A stretch of 64,000 bases of DNA, taken from positions 54,037 through 118,036 of the forward strand of contig JABDDN010000002.1 in the NCBI GenBank assembly GCA_013287585.1, given 5' to 3'. The notes beneath the pieces are model-generated. The model worked only from the letters and a program-made list of their open reading frames with translations, ran no database searches and was not told the origin of the DNA. This DNA comes from Nitrososphaerota archaeon (GTDB taxonomy: Archaea > Thermoproteota > Nitrososphaeria > Nitrososphaerales > Nitrosopumilaceae). Every line of letters begins with the position of its first letter. Position 1 is the stretch's first letter. Of this stretch, positions 40,976 to 50,118 are shown piece by piece. The translations under genes were made by a program, and so were the position numbers.

Positions 40976-41971
40976 ATGATAGTAATTGATGAAAAAAGAA
41001 TTTTTGATGAAATAGAAAAACGAAGACCTGTTTCAGTAGCTTTGAATGGTCCAGATGGATTATTACCAAAAATTCAAGAAACTGCATCGAAAATAATGGA
41101 AAAGTTTGATGTACCAGCGTATGTCCTTGCTGACACATGTTTTGGAACATGTGATATGAACACTAATGGGGCCAAAGTTCTTGGAGCAGAAATACTATTT
41201 CATATAGGTCACACAGTAAATTCAACTAATTTCGGGGAAAATGTTGTTCTCATAGATGCCTATGATAACATTTCTTTTGAAAAGGTTGCAAGAAAATGTG
41301 CTGTTGAGCTTGCAGGAAAAACAGTTTCACTTGTTACAGATAGTCAACATCTTTTAGAGATTGAGAAAGTAAAAAAAATCCTTGAGGAAGGAGGAATCAT
41401 AGTTAAAATTGGAGATGGAAAAGGACAACTAAACGATGGTCAGGTTTTTGGATGTGAGTTTTATCCAACATCGCAAACAAAAAACAGTATAGATGCAAAT
41501 GTATTTTTGGGTCAAAGCTCTTTTCATGCTGCTGGAATAGCCCTTTCTTCTGGTAAGCCAACTTTCATTCTTGATCCATATTTTGAAGAGATAAGAGAAG
41601 TGACAGAATTTTCTGAAAAATTGCAAAAGAAAGCAATTCTTTCTGTATACAAAGCAATGGAAGCAGAAACCTTTGGAATTGTCATTGGTCTAAAGGAAGG
41701 ACAGTTTTCAAAAGTAACTGCTCTAAAATTCAAAAAAGAGCTTGAAAAAGCTGGAAAGAAAGTACAACTCTTTGCCCTTACTGATATTACTGACGACAAG
41801 CTAGGTAATCTGAAGGGAATTGATGCGTTCATCCAAGTTGCATGTCCTAGAATATCAATAGACAATCATTTCCAAAAACCAGTGCTTTCAACACCACAAG
41901 CAAATGCTCTTTTAAAACTCTTAAAAAATGAAAGCATAGATGGATTTTTGCAAATTCCGCATTGGCTATAA
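40976..41971 (+). CDS. dph2: Diphthamide synthase, iron-sulfur radical subunit, 331 aa
   Basis: Transfers the 3-amino-3-carboxypropyl group from S-adenosylmethionine to a histidine of elongation factor 2. Three Cys that bind the [4Fe-4S] cluster are visible: DTCFGTCDM near residue 54-58, VFGCEFYP near 160 and VACPRIS near 285. It starts with ATG after an AGGAG-like site (TCAGGAGA). Divergent from the RAM-domain gene with an 81-bp gap. Confidence 0.93.
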   Translation: MIVIDEKRIFDEIEKRRPVSVALNGPDGLLPKIQETASKIMEKFDVPAYVLADTCFGTCDMNTNGAKVLGAEILFHIGHTVNSTNFGENVVLIDAYDNISFEKVARKCAVELAGKTVSLVTDSQHLLEIEKVKKILEEGGIIVKIGDGKGQLNDGQVFGCEFYPTSQTKNSIDANVFLGQSSFHAAGIALSSGKPTFILDPYFEEIREVTEFSEKLQKKAILSVYKAMEAETFGIVIGLKEGQFSKVTALKFKKELEKAGKKVQLFALTDITDDKLGNLKGIDAFIQVACPRISIDNHFQKPVLSTPQANALLKLLKNESIDGFLQIPHWL

Positions 41972-41997
41972 ACAATTACAATCCAGCTAAATACGGA

Positions 41998-42807
41998 TCA
42001 TAATTTCATAACCTGTGATTGATTTTTGGTTTTCTTATTAGATATCATGGAAAGAATTCCAAATACTGCCCAAGCCATTAAAACAAAAACAAGTGCAAAT
42101 AAAAGCAAATGTAGTATTGCACTAACATTACTGTAGGTTATTTCATGATTTTGCCATGTCAACTTTCCTTCTAATATTCCAAAAAACCATAGACCCGCAA
42201 GTGTAGGAACAATTGTCACAATTGTCATCGCTACTAGTACTTTAGCAATAGTAAGAAGATTCTTATCCATTTTTTGTTTGTTTTTATTTTTTTTGGAGGA
42301 TTCGACCTTAGTATTATTCAATTTCTGCGTCTCTGTAAAATCACGTAATTCATTTGACAAGTAATTTTGTTCAACTTCAGGTGCTATTAGTTCAAATTCT
42401 GATCCTTCTAAGTTTCTCTCAAATTTTTCGATCCGTTCTAGTACATTCTCCAGTTTTTCTCTTGCTTCTATTAGAGTTTTTTGCATGTCTGATTGAACAA
42501 TCATTTCTGATTTATTTAAAAATATTGTAGTTTGTTGATCTTGTCCTGATTTTATATGATAATGCGAAAGATTTTTCATCATTATAATATTTTGATTTTC
42601 GTTATTTTTGAATACATTTTCTGTCTCATTTTTTAAGGTGGTCATTTTTTTAGCATGTTTTGAAATTCGAGCTTCAAGGTATTTTTGATCACTTTGATAG
42701 AGAGTTTTGTCTTTATCGAGTGAATTTAAAATAAATTGTAATCTTCCAATATCACCTATACCTGAATCTATCTCTTCCTGAACAAATTTTCTTAAATTAT
42801 AGGACAA
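41998..42807 (-). CDS. Coiled-coil membrane protein, 269 aa
   Basis: Residues about 1-175 are hydrophilic and strongly helical with heptad-like character (LEARISKHAKKMTTLKNETE, EARE KLENVLERIEKFERN segment), followed by a Lys-rich stretch and two transmembrane helices (about 185-208 and 224-255). A cytoplasmic coiled coil attached to the membrane by a C-terminal hairpin is the likely topology. No family recognised. The 190-bp gap to csl4 is AT-rich promoter sequence; a short GC-richer patch at 42810-42860 was examined and not called. Confidence 0.68.
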   Translation of the reverse strand: MSYNLRKFVQEEIDSGIGDIGRLQFILNSLDKDKTLYQSDQKYLEARISKHAKKMTTLKNETENVFKNNENQNIIMMKNLSHYHIKSGQDQQTTIFLNKSEMIVQSDMQKTLIEAREKLENVLERIEKFERNLEGSEFELIAPEVEQNYLSNELRDFTETQKLNNTKVESSKKNKNKQKMDKNLLTIAKVLVAMTIVTIVPTLAGLWFFGILEGKLTWQNHEITYSNVSAILHLLLFALVFVLMAWAVFGILSMISNKKTKNQSQVMKL

Positions 42808-42997
42808 TTGTTACCCTCACATCCTGTGACCAATGTCCAACGAGGTAGGAAACCATGATTTTAGATAGATTTTATTATTTTAATTACAGGAGTTCTAAAT
42901 TATTAGATAATTAGATGAAATTATGTCTCATTAGTTTGATTTTCTGCCTATTTATATCCATAAACAATTATAATTACCAAATTTCAAAATTTAGACA

Positions 42998-43552
42998 TTG
43001 TCTCAAAAGCCAAGCTTACCAGGCGATAAGATTGCAATTATTGAAGAATTTGAAACTGGTGTTAACACATTTGATGATGGTCATACCATAAGATCAGTTG
43101 TGATTGGCACTAGTGATTTTGATAAAACAAATCGAATTGCAAAAATTAATCAGATAAAATCACCAGCAGTCCCACAGATCAACGACCTAGTAATTGGAAA
43201 TGTATCTGCACTTATGAATAACATGTTTGCAGTAGCCATACTTTACATTAATGGAAAACCAACTCATTCTGGTCTTGAATGCATTTGTCAAGCAAAGGGT
43301 GCAAAGAAAAGGATCATAGCAAGAGTTAGCGACATAATTATGGTAAAGGTCATAAGTCATCTAAATGGAGCAATCCATGCTACAATCAGCGAACCAGAAC
43401 TTGGAGTATTGTTTACACAATGTAACCAATGTGCAGGAAAGGTAGTCACGATTGGTGGAAATGTAAAGTGTGTTGATTGTGGCTATATTGAAGAAAGGAA
43501 GCTTTCAACTAAGTTTGGAAACAGCGATTTTATAAAACTCGGTTCCAAGTAA
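42998..43552 (+). CDS. csl4: Exosome subunit Csl4, 184 aa
   Basis: RNA-binding cap subunit of the archaeal exosome. It has the N-terminal domain beginning PSLPGDKIAIIEEFETG, an S1 RNA-binding domain in the middle (PQINDLVIGNVSALMNNMF to VSDIIMVKVI), and a C-terminal zinc ribbon with CNQCAG and CVDCGY near 145-165. The TTG start directly precedes SQKPSLPGD. It is 5 bp from pheA on the same strand. Confidence 0.93.
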   Translation: MSQKPSLPGDKIAIIEEFETGVNTFDDGHTIRSVVIGTSDFDKTNRIAKINQIKSPAVPQINDLVIGNVSALMNNMFAVAILYINGKPTHSGLECICQAKGAKKRIIARVSDIIMVKVISHLNGAIHATISEPELGVLFTQCNQCAGKVVTIGGNVKCVDCGYIEERKLSTKFGNSDFIKLGSK

Positions 43553-43557
43553 AGACA

Positions 43558-44373
43558 ATGCTTCGAACCGCATTTCAAGGAGAGAGAGGTGCATATAGTG
43601 AAGCAGCGGCAATTCATTTTTTCAAAGAGGGTATACAGACAATACCATATCCAACCTTTTACGAAGTTTTAGAATCAACAGAACAAAGTAAATCAGACTA
43701 TGCGATATTACCAGTTGAAAATTCACTTGAAGGTAGCGTAGGTGAAAGTTATGATCTTCTTTTAACAACCAAGTTAAATGTAGTAGGTGAGATTTATCAC
43801 AGAATAAAACATTGTCTCATAGGGTTTGATGGTTTAGAAAAAATCGATACTGTTTATTCACATCCACAAGCTCTTGGACAGTGTAGAAAATTCATCCAAG
43901 AACACAAACTAAAGCCAATACCCACTTATGATACAGCTGGAAGTGTCAAGATCCTTCTTGAATTAAAAAAGGATAATTTGGCATGTATTGCAAGTAAAAA
44001 AGCTGCTGAGATCTACAGGGTTCCTATAATAAAAGAAGGAATAGAAGACAATATGAATAATTATACACGATTTTTAATTCTTGCAACTAAAAAACAAGAA
44101 AAAACAGCTAAAGATAAAACTTCAATAATATTTTCTATAAAGCATGTTCCTGGAGCACTTTATAGCATTCTTGAAAAATTTAATGCAAATAAAATAAATC
44201 TAACAAAAATAGAATCTAGACCTACAAAATCCACGCCATGGGAATACAATTTCTACGTTGATTTTGAAGGGAATCTAGAAGATCCTCATGTTCAAGAAAT
44301 GCTTGAAAGGATAAAACAGCACACATTATTTCTCAAGGTACTTGGTTCATATCCACGTGCAGAATTGAGCTAA
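43558..44373 (+). CDS. pheA: Prephenate dehydratase, 271 aa
   Basis: Makes phenylpyruvate for phenylalanine. The catalytic domain shows FQGERGAYSEAAAIHFF, LPVENSLEGSVGESYDLL, and the active-site NNYTRFLIL near 185. The C-terminal ACT domain carries the phenylalanine-binding signature LTKIESRPTKSTPWEYNFYV, so feedback inhibition is expected. It is a mono-functional protein without a chorismate mutase domain. Its end overlaps the convergent 154-aa gene by 4 bp. Confidence 0.95.
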   Translation: MLRTAFQGERGAYSEAAAIHFFKEGIQTIPYPTFYEVLESTEQSKSDYAILPVENSLEGSVGESYDLLLTTKLNVVGEIYHRIKHCLIGFDGLEKIDTVYSHPQALGQCRKFIQEHKLKPIPTYDTAGSVKILLELKKDNLACIASKKAAEIYRVPIIKEGIEDNMNNYTRFLILATKKQEKTAKDKTSIIFSIKHVPGALYSILEKFNANKINLTKIESRPTKSTPWEYNFYVDFEGNLEDPHVQEMLERIKQHTLFLKVLGSYPRAELS

Positions 44374-44834
44374 AAACCTCGTGGCTTTCTTATTGAAAAG
44401 GCAGCACTAATTCCAATGATTAGCACACCAGATGATATTACTATTAGGTGCGACGTGATTATCAATGGATTTATTGTTGCATTCAGTTTACCTGATACAT
44501 GAAGAACTGAATCGCCAGTATTTGTTATATTAATAAAATGCTCACCGTTTTCAAGACTAACCCAATCAAAGCTTATCTCTTTTTTAAAATCATTATCTAC
44601 CTGTAATCCATCAGACGGTGTTTTTAATTTTACATGAAAAGAATTTCCAGTAACATTAAGTAGTTCTTGGAAATGTTTCTCCGCGTTAAATTTGAATACA
44701 TCATTTTGACCAATTCCAACTATATCATTTACTTGGTGAGTATTAGATGAGATTGCCATTATTAGAAAATATGATCCTAGTATAATAGCAAGACTACCAA
44801 TTCCTATTCCAATGGCTGTCTTTTTAGTGAGCAT
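44370..44834 (-). CDS. Membrane protein with an extracytoplasmic beta domain, 154 aa
   Basis: Transmembrane helix at about residues 8-28, an outside domain of about 90 residues with beta character (KEISFDWVSLENGEHFINIT, NTGDSVLHVSGKL), and a second helix at about 122-145 followed by a short basic tail. Not recognised; the middle part resembles emp24/GOLD-like or immunoglobulin-type folds only vaguely. Convergent with pheA; 34 bp from guaB on the same strand. Confidence 0.65.
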   Translation of the reverse strand: MLTKKTAIGIGIGSLAIILGSYFLIMAISSNTHQVNDIVGIGQNDVFKFNAEKHFQELLNVTGNSFHVKLKTPSDGLQVDNDFKKEISFDWVSLENGEHFINITNTGDSVLHVSGKLNATINPLIITSHLIVISSGVLIIGISAAFSIRKPRGF

Positions 44835-44868
44835 GTCGATTTTACATTTTTATTATATTTAAAGTGGG

Positions 44869-46308
44869 TTACATCAAATCTACATCGTGTGGTTGGCTTT
44901 CTACAAATCCTGCTCTTGACATTTTCATAAATTCTGCATTTTCCTGCATTTGTGGAATGGTGTTTGCACCACAGTAGCTTAATCCTGAACGTATTCCACC
45001 AGTTAATTGTTTAATGATATCAGTTACACTTCCCTTATACGGAACCATTGCCTCTACACCTTCTGCAACATAATCATTAAGATCATCACCAATAGAGACA
45101 GTACCTGTTTCCTTTGACTTTCTTCCAAGTGATGCATAAAATGAAGCCATTCCTCTATAAATTTTGAATCTCTTTCCATTTCTCATCACAGGTAAACCAG
45201 GACTTTCATCTGTGCCGCCAAGAATACTACCAACCATAACTGTAGATGCACCTGCTGCAAGTGCTTTTGTCGCGTCACCCGAAGTTCTCACTCCGCCGTC
45301 AGAGATTATAGGAATGTCATATTTTTTACCAATTTCTGCACAGTCAAACACTGCTGTCAGTTGTGGCACACCAGAACCTGTTATCACTCTTGTTATACAA
45401 ATTGAACCAGAACCTACTCCAACTTTGACAGCATCCACTCCAGCCTTTATTAGATCCTCTGCTCCTTGAGCTGTTGCAACATTTCCTGCTATTAACTCAC
45501 TATTTGGAAATGCCTTTTTGATCAGACGTACTGTATTTAGAGCATTATCACTATGTCCGTGTGCAATATCAACTACAATTACATCGGCACCAGCATCAAG
45601 CAGGGCTTCTGTTCTTTCCATAAAGTCTCCTTTTACCCCTACTGCCGCTCCAACAAGCGGTCTACCTTTTTTGTCCTTTGAAGCAGCTGGATAATTACCT
45701 GCATTAATGATGTCCTTACTTGTTATCAGTCCTTTTACATGTCCCCTTTCATTTAAGAGCGGTAATTTTTCAATACAGTTTTTACGCAAAATTTCTTTTG
45801 CTTCAGAAATGCCGACTCCAAAATTTGCAGTGATCACATCACTTGTCATAACATCTTTTACAAGTTTTTTCTGATCGTCTGATTCAAGCATAACAATATC
45901 GCGTCTTGTCAATATTCCCTCTAGTTTCATATCAGCATCAGTAACTAAAAGACCTGACACACCTTTTTCTCGCATATACTCTACAGCTTCTTTTACAGTT
46001 TGATCTGGTCTGATAAAATATGGATTTTCAATAATTATGCTTCCTGAGCGCTTTACTTTGAGTACTTCATTTACTTGTTCAGAGATTGTAAGAAATCTAT
46101 GTATTATTCCTATTCCACCTTCACGTGCCATTGCAACTGCCATTGCAGATTCGGTTACTGTATCCATGTTTGCACTGATTATAGGAATGTTAAGAGAAAG
46201 ATTTCGGGAAAGTTTAGTTTGTAGGTTAGTCTGTGATCTAGTAACTATACTCGATCGTTTAGGAACGAGGAGTACATCATCAAACGTTAGTCCTTCTCGT
46301 ATTTCCAA
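44869..46308 (-). CDS. guaB: Inosine-5'-monophosphate dehydrogenase, 479 aa
   Basis: Oxidises IMP to XMP, the first committed step to GMP. TIM barrel with two CBS domains inserted at about residues 90-200. The active-site cysteine is in VGVGSGSICITRVITG, and DVAHGHSD, ISDGGVRTSGDATKALAAGA, GTDESPG and the YRGMASFYAS flap are present. guaA for the next step is at 48595. Confidence 0.96.
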   Translation of the reverse strand: MEIREGLTFDDVLLVPKRSSIVTRSQTNLQTKLSRNLSLNIPIISANMDTVTESAMAVAMAREGGIGIIHRFLTISEQVNEVLKVKRSGSIIIENPYFIRPDQTVKEAVEYMREKGVSGLLVTDADMKLEGILTRRDIVMLESDDQKKLVKDVMTSDVITANFGVGISEAKEILRKNCIEKLPLLNERGHVKGLITSKDIINAGNYPAASKDKKGRPLVGAAVGVKGDFMERTEALLDAGADVIVVDIAHGHSDNALNTVRLIKKAFPNSELIAGNVATAQGAEDLIKAGVDAVKVGVGSGSICITRVITGSGVPQLTAVFDCAEIGKKYDIPIISDGGVRTSGDATKALAAGASTVMVGSILGGTDESPGLPVMRNGKRFKIYRGMASFYASLGRKSKETGTVSIGDDLNDYVAEGVEAMVPYKGSVTDIIKQLTGGIRSGLSYCGANTIPQMQENAEFMKMSRAGFVESQPHDVDLM

Positions 46309-46338
46309 CTAAACCTTCTAGTGTAAAATGAAATTGTG

Positions 46339-47208
46339 TTATAAGCCTTTCCTGAAATGAGAAGATAATTTTTGTGCAATTTGAATCGCTTCTCTGGTTG
46401 CCCTCACGTTATGTGTTCTTATAATATCTGCACCATTAAGAACTGCTATTACTTCAGCAGCAATAGAACCATAGAGTCGTTCATTAGGATTTTTTATTTT
46501 TAATAAGCTTCCAATAAAAGATTTACGTGAAACAGAAATAAGCATTGGATTTTTCTGTTTGATTAATTTCAAATTATTTAAAATCAATAGATCTCTTTTT
46601 AGCCAATCTGAATTTATTTTTGTGAAAAAATTGTTCTTTCCTGATTTTCTAAAAAATCCAATTGCTGGGTCAACAACAATTTTGTCAGATGAAATATTTG
46701 CAGATTTTGCAATTGTAAGACTTTCATGTATAAGATTTCTTGTTTGTTTGAGTTGATTTCCTCTTACCACATTTTTACTATAAGCACATAAAATAAGAGA
46801 GGGTTCAAATTTTTCTACAATTTTTCTCATATCTTTGTCGTATTTAAGCCCAGAAATGTCATTAACAATGTCTACACCAAGTTCTAGTGCAGATTTTGCA
46901 ACTTGAGCTCTACAAGTATCAACCGAAATTGGAATGTTAGAAACTTTTTGGATTGCCTTAACTGCTCTAGTTATTCTTGCAGTTTCTATTTTTTCAGAAA
47001 TTAAAGTATTCAAATATGGTGCAGTAGACATACCTCCTACATCCACAAAATTTGCTCCTTCACCTTCCATCTCTTTTATCGTTTGGATTATCTTTTTTGA
47101 ATCAGTTATTACAGATTCCTTAAAAAATGATTCAGGACTGGTGTTAATTATTCCCATTATTCGTACTGGATTAAATCCTCCTACAGAAACTGGGCCTAAT
47201 CTATTCAC
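46339..47208 (-). CDS. Dihydropteroate synthase-like protein, 289 aa
   Basis: TIM-barrel pterin-binding protein of the DHPS family. VRIMGIINTSPESFF opens the barrel, followed by VDVGGMSTAPY, ISVDTCRAQVAKSALELG, VNDISGLKYD, and the pterin-lysine segment SVSRKSFIGSLL. It lacks part of the sulfonamide-binding first loop of bacterial FolP (no GGES..RPG), so the second substrate may not be p-aminobenzoate. The GTG start faces the divergent mptE gene across 37 bp, so the two probably share a promoter region and pathway. Confidence 0.85.
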   Translation of the reverse strand: MNRLGPVSVGGFNPVRIMGIINTSPESFFKESVITDSKKIIQTIKEMEGEGANFVDVGGMSTAPYLNTLISEKIETARITRAVKAIQKVSNIPISVDTCRAQVAKSALELGVDIVNDISGLKYDKDMRKIVEKFEPSLILCAYSKNVVRGNQLKQTRNLIHESLTIAKSANISSDKIVVDPAIGFFRKSGKNNFFTKINSDWLKRDLLILNNLKLIKQKNPMLISVSRKSFIGSLLKIKNPNERLYGSIAAEVIAVLNGADIIRTHNVRATREAIQIAQKLSSHFRKGL

Positions 47209-47245
47209 ATGGTTTATGATTTACCCCTCATACATTTAGATTTAC

Positions 47246-47980
47246 TTGAGATTAAAAGGATGGGAGAAAAAATATACTGAAATTTTGAGAGAGTTCCGGT
47301 ATAGTAGAAGAAAAGATACGCAATCTGCCAGAGTTCTAAGTTCTATTTTGAGAACTAAATTTCCTTTAAAAAAATTGGAAGAAAAGATAAAAAATCAAAC
47401 CGTTTTTGTCATTGGAGCTGGCTCTTCACTTAACCAATCAATACCTTTATTGAAAAAATATAAAAACATAACAAAGATAGTTGCTGATGGTGCAACCAAA
47501 GCACTGATTGAAAATAGGATCAAATTTGATATTGTGGTTACAGATCTTGACGGTGATCAAAAATTTTTAAAAAAAGCAGGTAAGGAAAATGCAATCATGA
47601 TAGTACATGCCCATGGAGATAACATAGATAAATTATACTTGGCATCAGATTTCAAATATTGTTTAGGAACTACGGAAGGAAAGCCATTTGGAAATATTCA
47701 TAATTTTGGTGGATTCACAGATGGGGACAGATGTGTTTTTTTAGCTAAATATTTTGGTGCAAAGAAAATTATTTTGTTTGGAATGGATTTTGGAACTAAG
47801 ATAGGGAGATATTCCAAAAATAAAATTAGCAATAGAACTACAAAGATTAGAAAACTCAGACGTGGCAAAAAGCTTTTGGAATGGCTTGCTTTACAGAATC
47901 ATTCAGATTTATACACTACGTCAAAGCAAATCAAGGGTTTTAACAAGATAAGATATGCTGATCTTGTAAAAATGCTCTAA
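47246..47980 (+). CDS. mptE: 6-hydroxymethyl-7,8-dihydropterin pyrophosphokinase, archaeal MptE type, 244 aa
   Basis: DUF115-family enzyme replacing bacterial FolK. It shows VFVIGAGSSLNQSIPLL, VVTDLDGDQ, VHAHGDN and HNFGGFTDGDRCVFLAKYFG, all typical of MptE. The TTG start is accepted because the preceding 37 bp separate it from the divergent DHPS-like gene. Together they would supply the pterin part of tetrahydrofolate or methanopterin. Confidence 0.9.
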   Translation: MRLKGWEKKYTEILREFRYSRRKDTQSARVLSSILRTKFPLKKLEEKIKNQTVFVIGAGSSLNQSIPLLKKYKNITKIVADGATKALIENRIKFDIVVTDLDGDQKFLKKAGKENAIMIVHAHGDNIDKLYLASDFKYCLGTTEGKPFGNIHNFGGFTDGDRCVFLAKYFGAKKIILFGMDFGTKIGRYSKNKISNRTTKIRKLRRGKKLLEWLALQNHSDLYTTSKQIKGFNKIRYADLVKML

Positions 47981-48029
47981 AGATATAATACATTTTAATA
48001 TTTATTATCCATGAACTATTAAAAAAAAC

Positions 48030-48590
48030 ATGGATTACTCAGAAGAACAGATTCGTGACATTTTGGAGTTAAAAGAATGGATTTTTGCGGAGATCGAACA
48101 ACGTCAAAAAGACATAGAGAAATTAGAAAAAAATCTTGCTATTTTAGATTCGGTTATAAAACAATCTAGCTTCAGTAAGGCATCTTCTTTGATATCTAAG
48201 AGTGAGCAAAAAAGCGTCACATTACCAGACAAAGTTACTTTGATACCAATCAAAAGAAGTGCAGATAATAAGATTATTGCAAACGCACATGTCACACCAG
48301 ATGAGGTTGTAATCATTCCATCGGAAGATGTTATACTAGATACAGAAACTCATCCATTCAAGTCATTTTTCCTAGGGAGAATAATTGGTGGAATGGAAAA
48401 CAAAGATAATTTAGAGGTACAAAATGGAAAGATATCAGAAGACGCAGTAATAAATTGCATAATAAATAAAGATGGAAATAAGATCAGAGAAATTTTGATC
48501 AAAAACTATCGTGAAAGAGAAAGAGTGAATGAAATCATAAACACAGCATCATGGTCATTTTCCCGTATGATTGAGAATTCAGAAAAGTGA
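48030..48590 (+). CDS. Conserved-looking hypothetical protein with coiled-coil N-terminus, 186 aa
   Basis: Residues about 1-45 form a helical coiled coil (LKEWIFAEIEQRQKDIEKLE). Residues about 60-140 look like a beta-rich domain (VTLPDKVTLIPI, HVTPDEVVIIPS, TETHPFKSFFLGRIIGGM) and the rest is a helical tail (IREILIKNYRERERVNEII). Not assigned. It ends 4 bp before the guaA start on the same strand, so it is translationally coupled to GMP synthesis; a role in nucleotide or RNA biology is conceivable but not shown. Confidence 0.7.
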   Translation: MDYSEEQIRDILELKEWIFAEIEQRQKDIEKLEKNLAILDSVIKQSSFSKASSLISKSEQKSVTLPDKVTLIPIKRSADNKIIANAHVTPDEVVIIPSEDVILDTETHPFKSFFLGRIIGGMENKDNLEVQNGKISEDAVINCIINKDGNKIREILIKNYRERERVNEIINTASWSFSRMIENSEK

Positions 48591-48594
48591 AGTT

Positions 48595-50118
48595 ATGGAC
48601 AAGATAGTTGTTTTAGATTTTGGATCACAGTATAGTCATCTAATTTGTAGAAGAATTAGAGAGTTTTCTGTATATGCAGAACTCGTACCTTTTGACATAT
48701 CACTTGAAGAGCTAAAAAAATTGAATCCAAAAGGAATCATATTCTCTGGAGGCCCTGCTAGTGTTTACAATAATGACTCGCCAAAACCAAAAACAGGCAT
48801 ATTTGATATTGGTCTTCCTATTTTAGGAATATGTTATGGCCATCAATTGATAGTTAATAATTTTGGAGGTAAGGTTAAGCGTGCAAATAAGGAATACGGT
48901 TCTTCTTCGCTTACTGTAGATAATGATTCTGATTTGCTATCTGGCATGGGCAAATCAATAAGAGCATGGATGAGTCATGGAGATGCTGCAGAAAAAATTC
49001 CAGATGGTTTTGATATAATAGGCCATACTGAAAGTTCTCATGCAGCTGCTATTGCAAATAAACAAAAGCTAATTTATGGAATACAGTTTCATCCAGAAGT
49101 AGTTCACACTGATAAAGGTACAGAAATTCTTAGAAATTTTGTAATAAATATCTGTAGAGCAAAACAAGATTGGACAATTGAAAACTTTATTGAAACAACT
49201 GTAGCTGAAATTTCAAAGATAGATGACAATGTCCTTTGCGGTATAAGTGGCGGAGTAGATTCTACAGTAGCAGCACTTTTGATTCAAAAATCAATAGGAA
49301 ATAGACTCAAATGTGTATTTGTGGATAATGGTCTTTTAAGATTAAATGAGGAGCAAGAAGTAGAAAATATGTTCAAAAATAATTTTACAATGAACTTTAC
49401 ACACATAAATGCAAAAGAAAGATTTCTTAAAAGATTAAAAGGAATAACAGATCCTGAACAAAAAAGAAAAATTGTCGGAGAAGAATTTGTTCAAATATTT
49501 ACAGAGTTTGCTGAAAAAAATGGCCCCTTCAAGTGGTTGGCTCAGGGAACACTCTATCCAGATGTAATAGAAAGCGGTGTATCAAAAGGACCCGCTTCAG
49601 TGATAAAAACACACCATAATGTAGGAGGTTTGCCTTCATGGCTTAACATGCAAGTATTAGAGCCATTACGTTTTCTCTATAAAGACGAGGTAAGAAAGGT
49701 TGCAAAGGCTCTTGGAGTACCTGATAAATTGTTAAATCGCCATCCATTTCCAGGACCTGGTCTTGCAGTTAGAATAATTGGAGAAGTAACGGAAAAGAAA
49801 CTGCAAATTTGTAAGCTTGCAAGCAAGATTGTTGAAGATGAACTTGTCACAGCAAATTTGCATGATAAAGTTTGGCAAGCTTATGCAGCAGTAGGAGATG
49901 ATAAAGCAGTAGGAGTGGTAGGAGATGAACGAAAATATGGTTATATTGTTACTGTCAGAGTAGTGGATTCTATAGATGGAATGACTGCTGACTGGACAAG
50001 ACTTCCTGCTAATATTCTAGAGAAAATAAGCAATAGAATCACTAATGAGATTGAGGATGCTGCATGGGTAAGCTATGTAATTTCAAGCAAACCACCGGCA
50101 ACTATTGAACCTCAGTGA
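48595..50118 (+). CDS. guaA: GMP synthase (glutamine-hydrolysing), 507 aa
   Basis: Two-domain fused enzyme. Glutaminase domain with Cys in ILGICYGHQLIVNNFGG near residue 78 and His/Glu in YGIQFHPEVVHT. Synthetase domain with the P-loop GISGGVDSTVAALL near 220 and the C-terminal dimer domain (HPFPGPGLAVRIIG, then AVGVVGDERKYGY). ATG at 48595 is chosen over an upstream in-frame TTG because MDKIVVLDFG is the normal N-terminus. Many archaea split the two subunits into separate genes; here they are fused. Confidence 0.96.
   Translation: MDKIVVLDFGSQYSHLICRRIREFSVYAELVPFDISLEELKKLNPKGIIFSGGPASVYNNDSPKPKTGIFDIGLPILGICYGHQLIVNNFGGKVKRANKEYGSSSLTVDNDSDLLSGMGKSIRAWMSHGDAAEKIPDGFDIIGHTESSHAAAIANKQKLIYGIQFHPEVVHTDKGTEILRNFVINICRAKQDWTIENFIETTVAEISKIDDNVLCGISGGVDSTVAALLIQKSIGNRLKCVFVDNGLLRLNEEQEVENMFKNNFTMNFTHINAKERFLKRLKGITDPEQKRKIVGEEFVQIFTEFAEKNGPFKWLAQGTLYPDVIESGVSKGPASVIKTHHNVGGLPSWLNMQVLEPLRFLYKDEVRKVAKALGVPDKLLNRHPFPGPGLAVRIIGEVTEKKLQICKLASKIVEDELVTANLHDKVWQAYAAVGDDKAVGVVGDERKYGYIVTVRVVDSIDGMTADWTRLPANILEKISNRITNEIEDAAWVSYVISSKPPATIEPQ

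Noticed and set aside
42808..42870. Short GC-richer patch before csl4 as a possible C/D-box RNA
   Set aside because: No convincing C and D boxes or stable fold could be found by eye.
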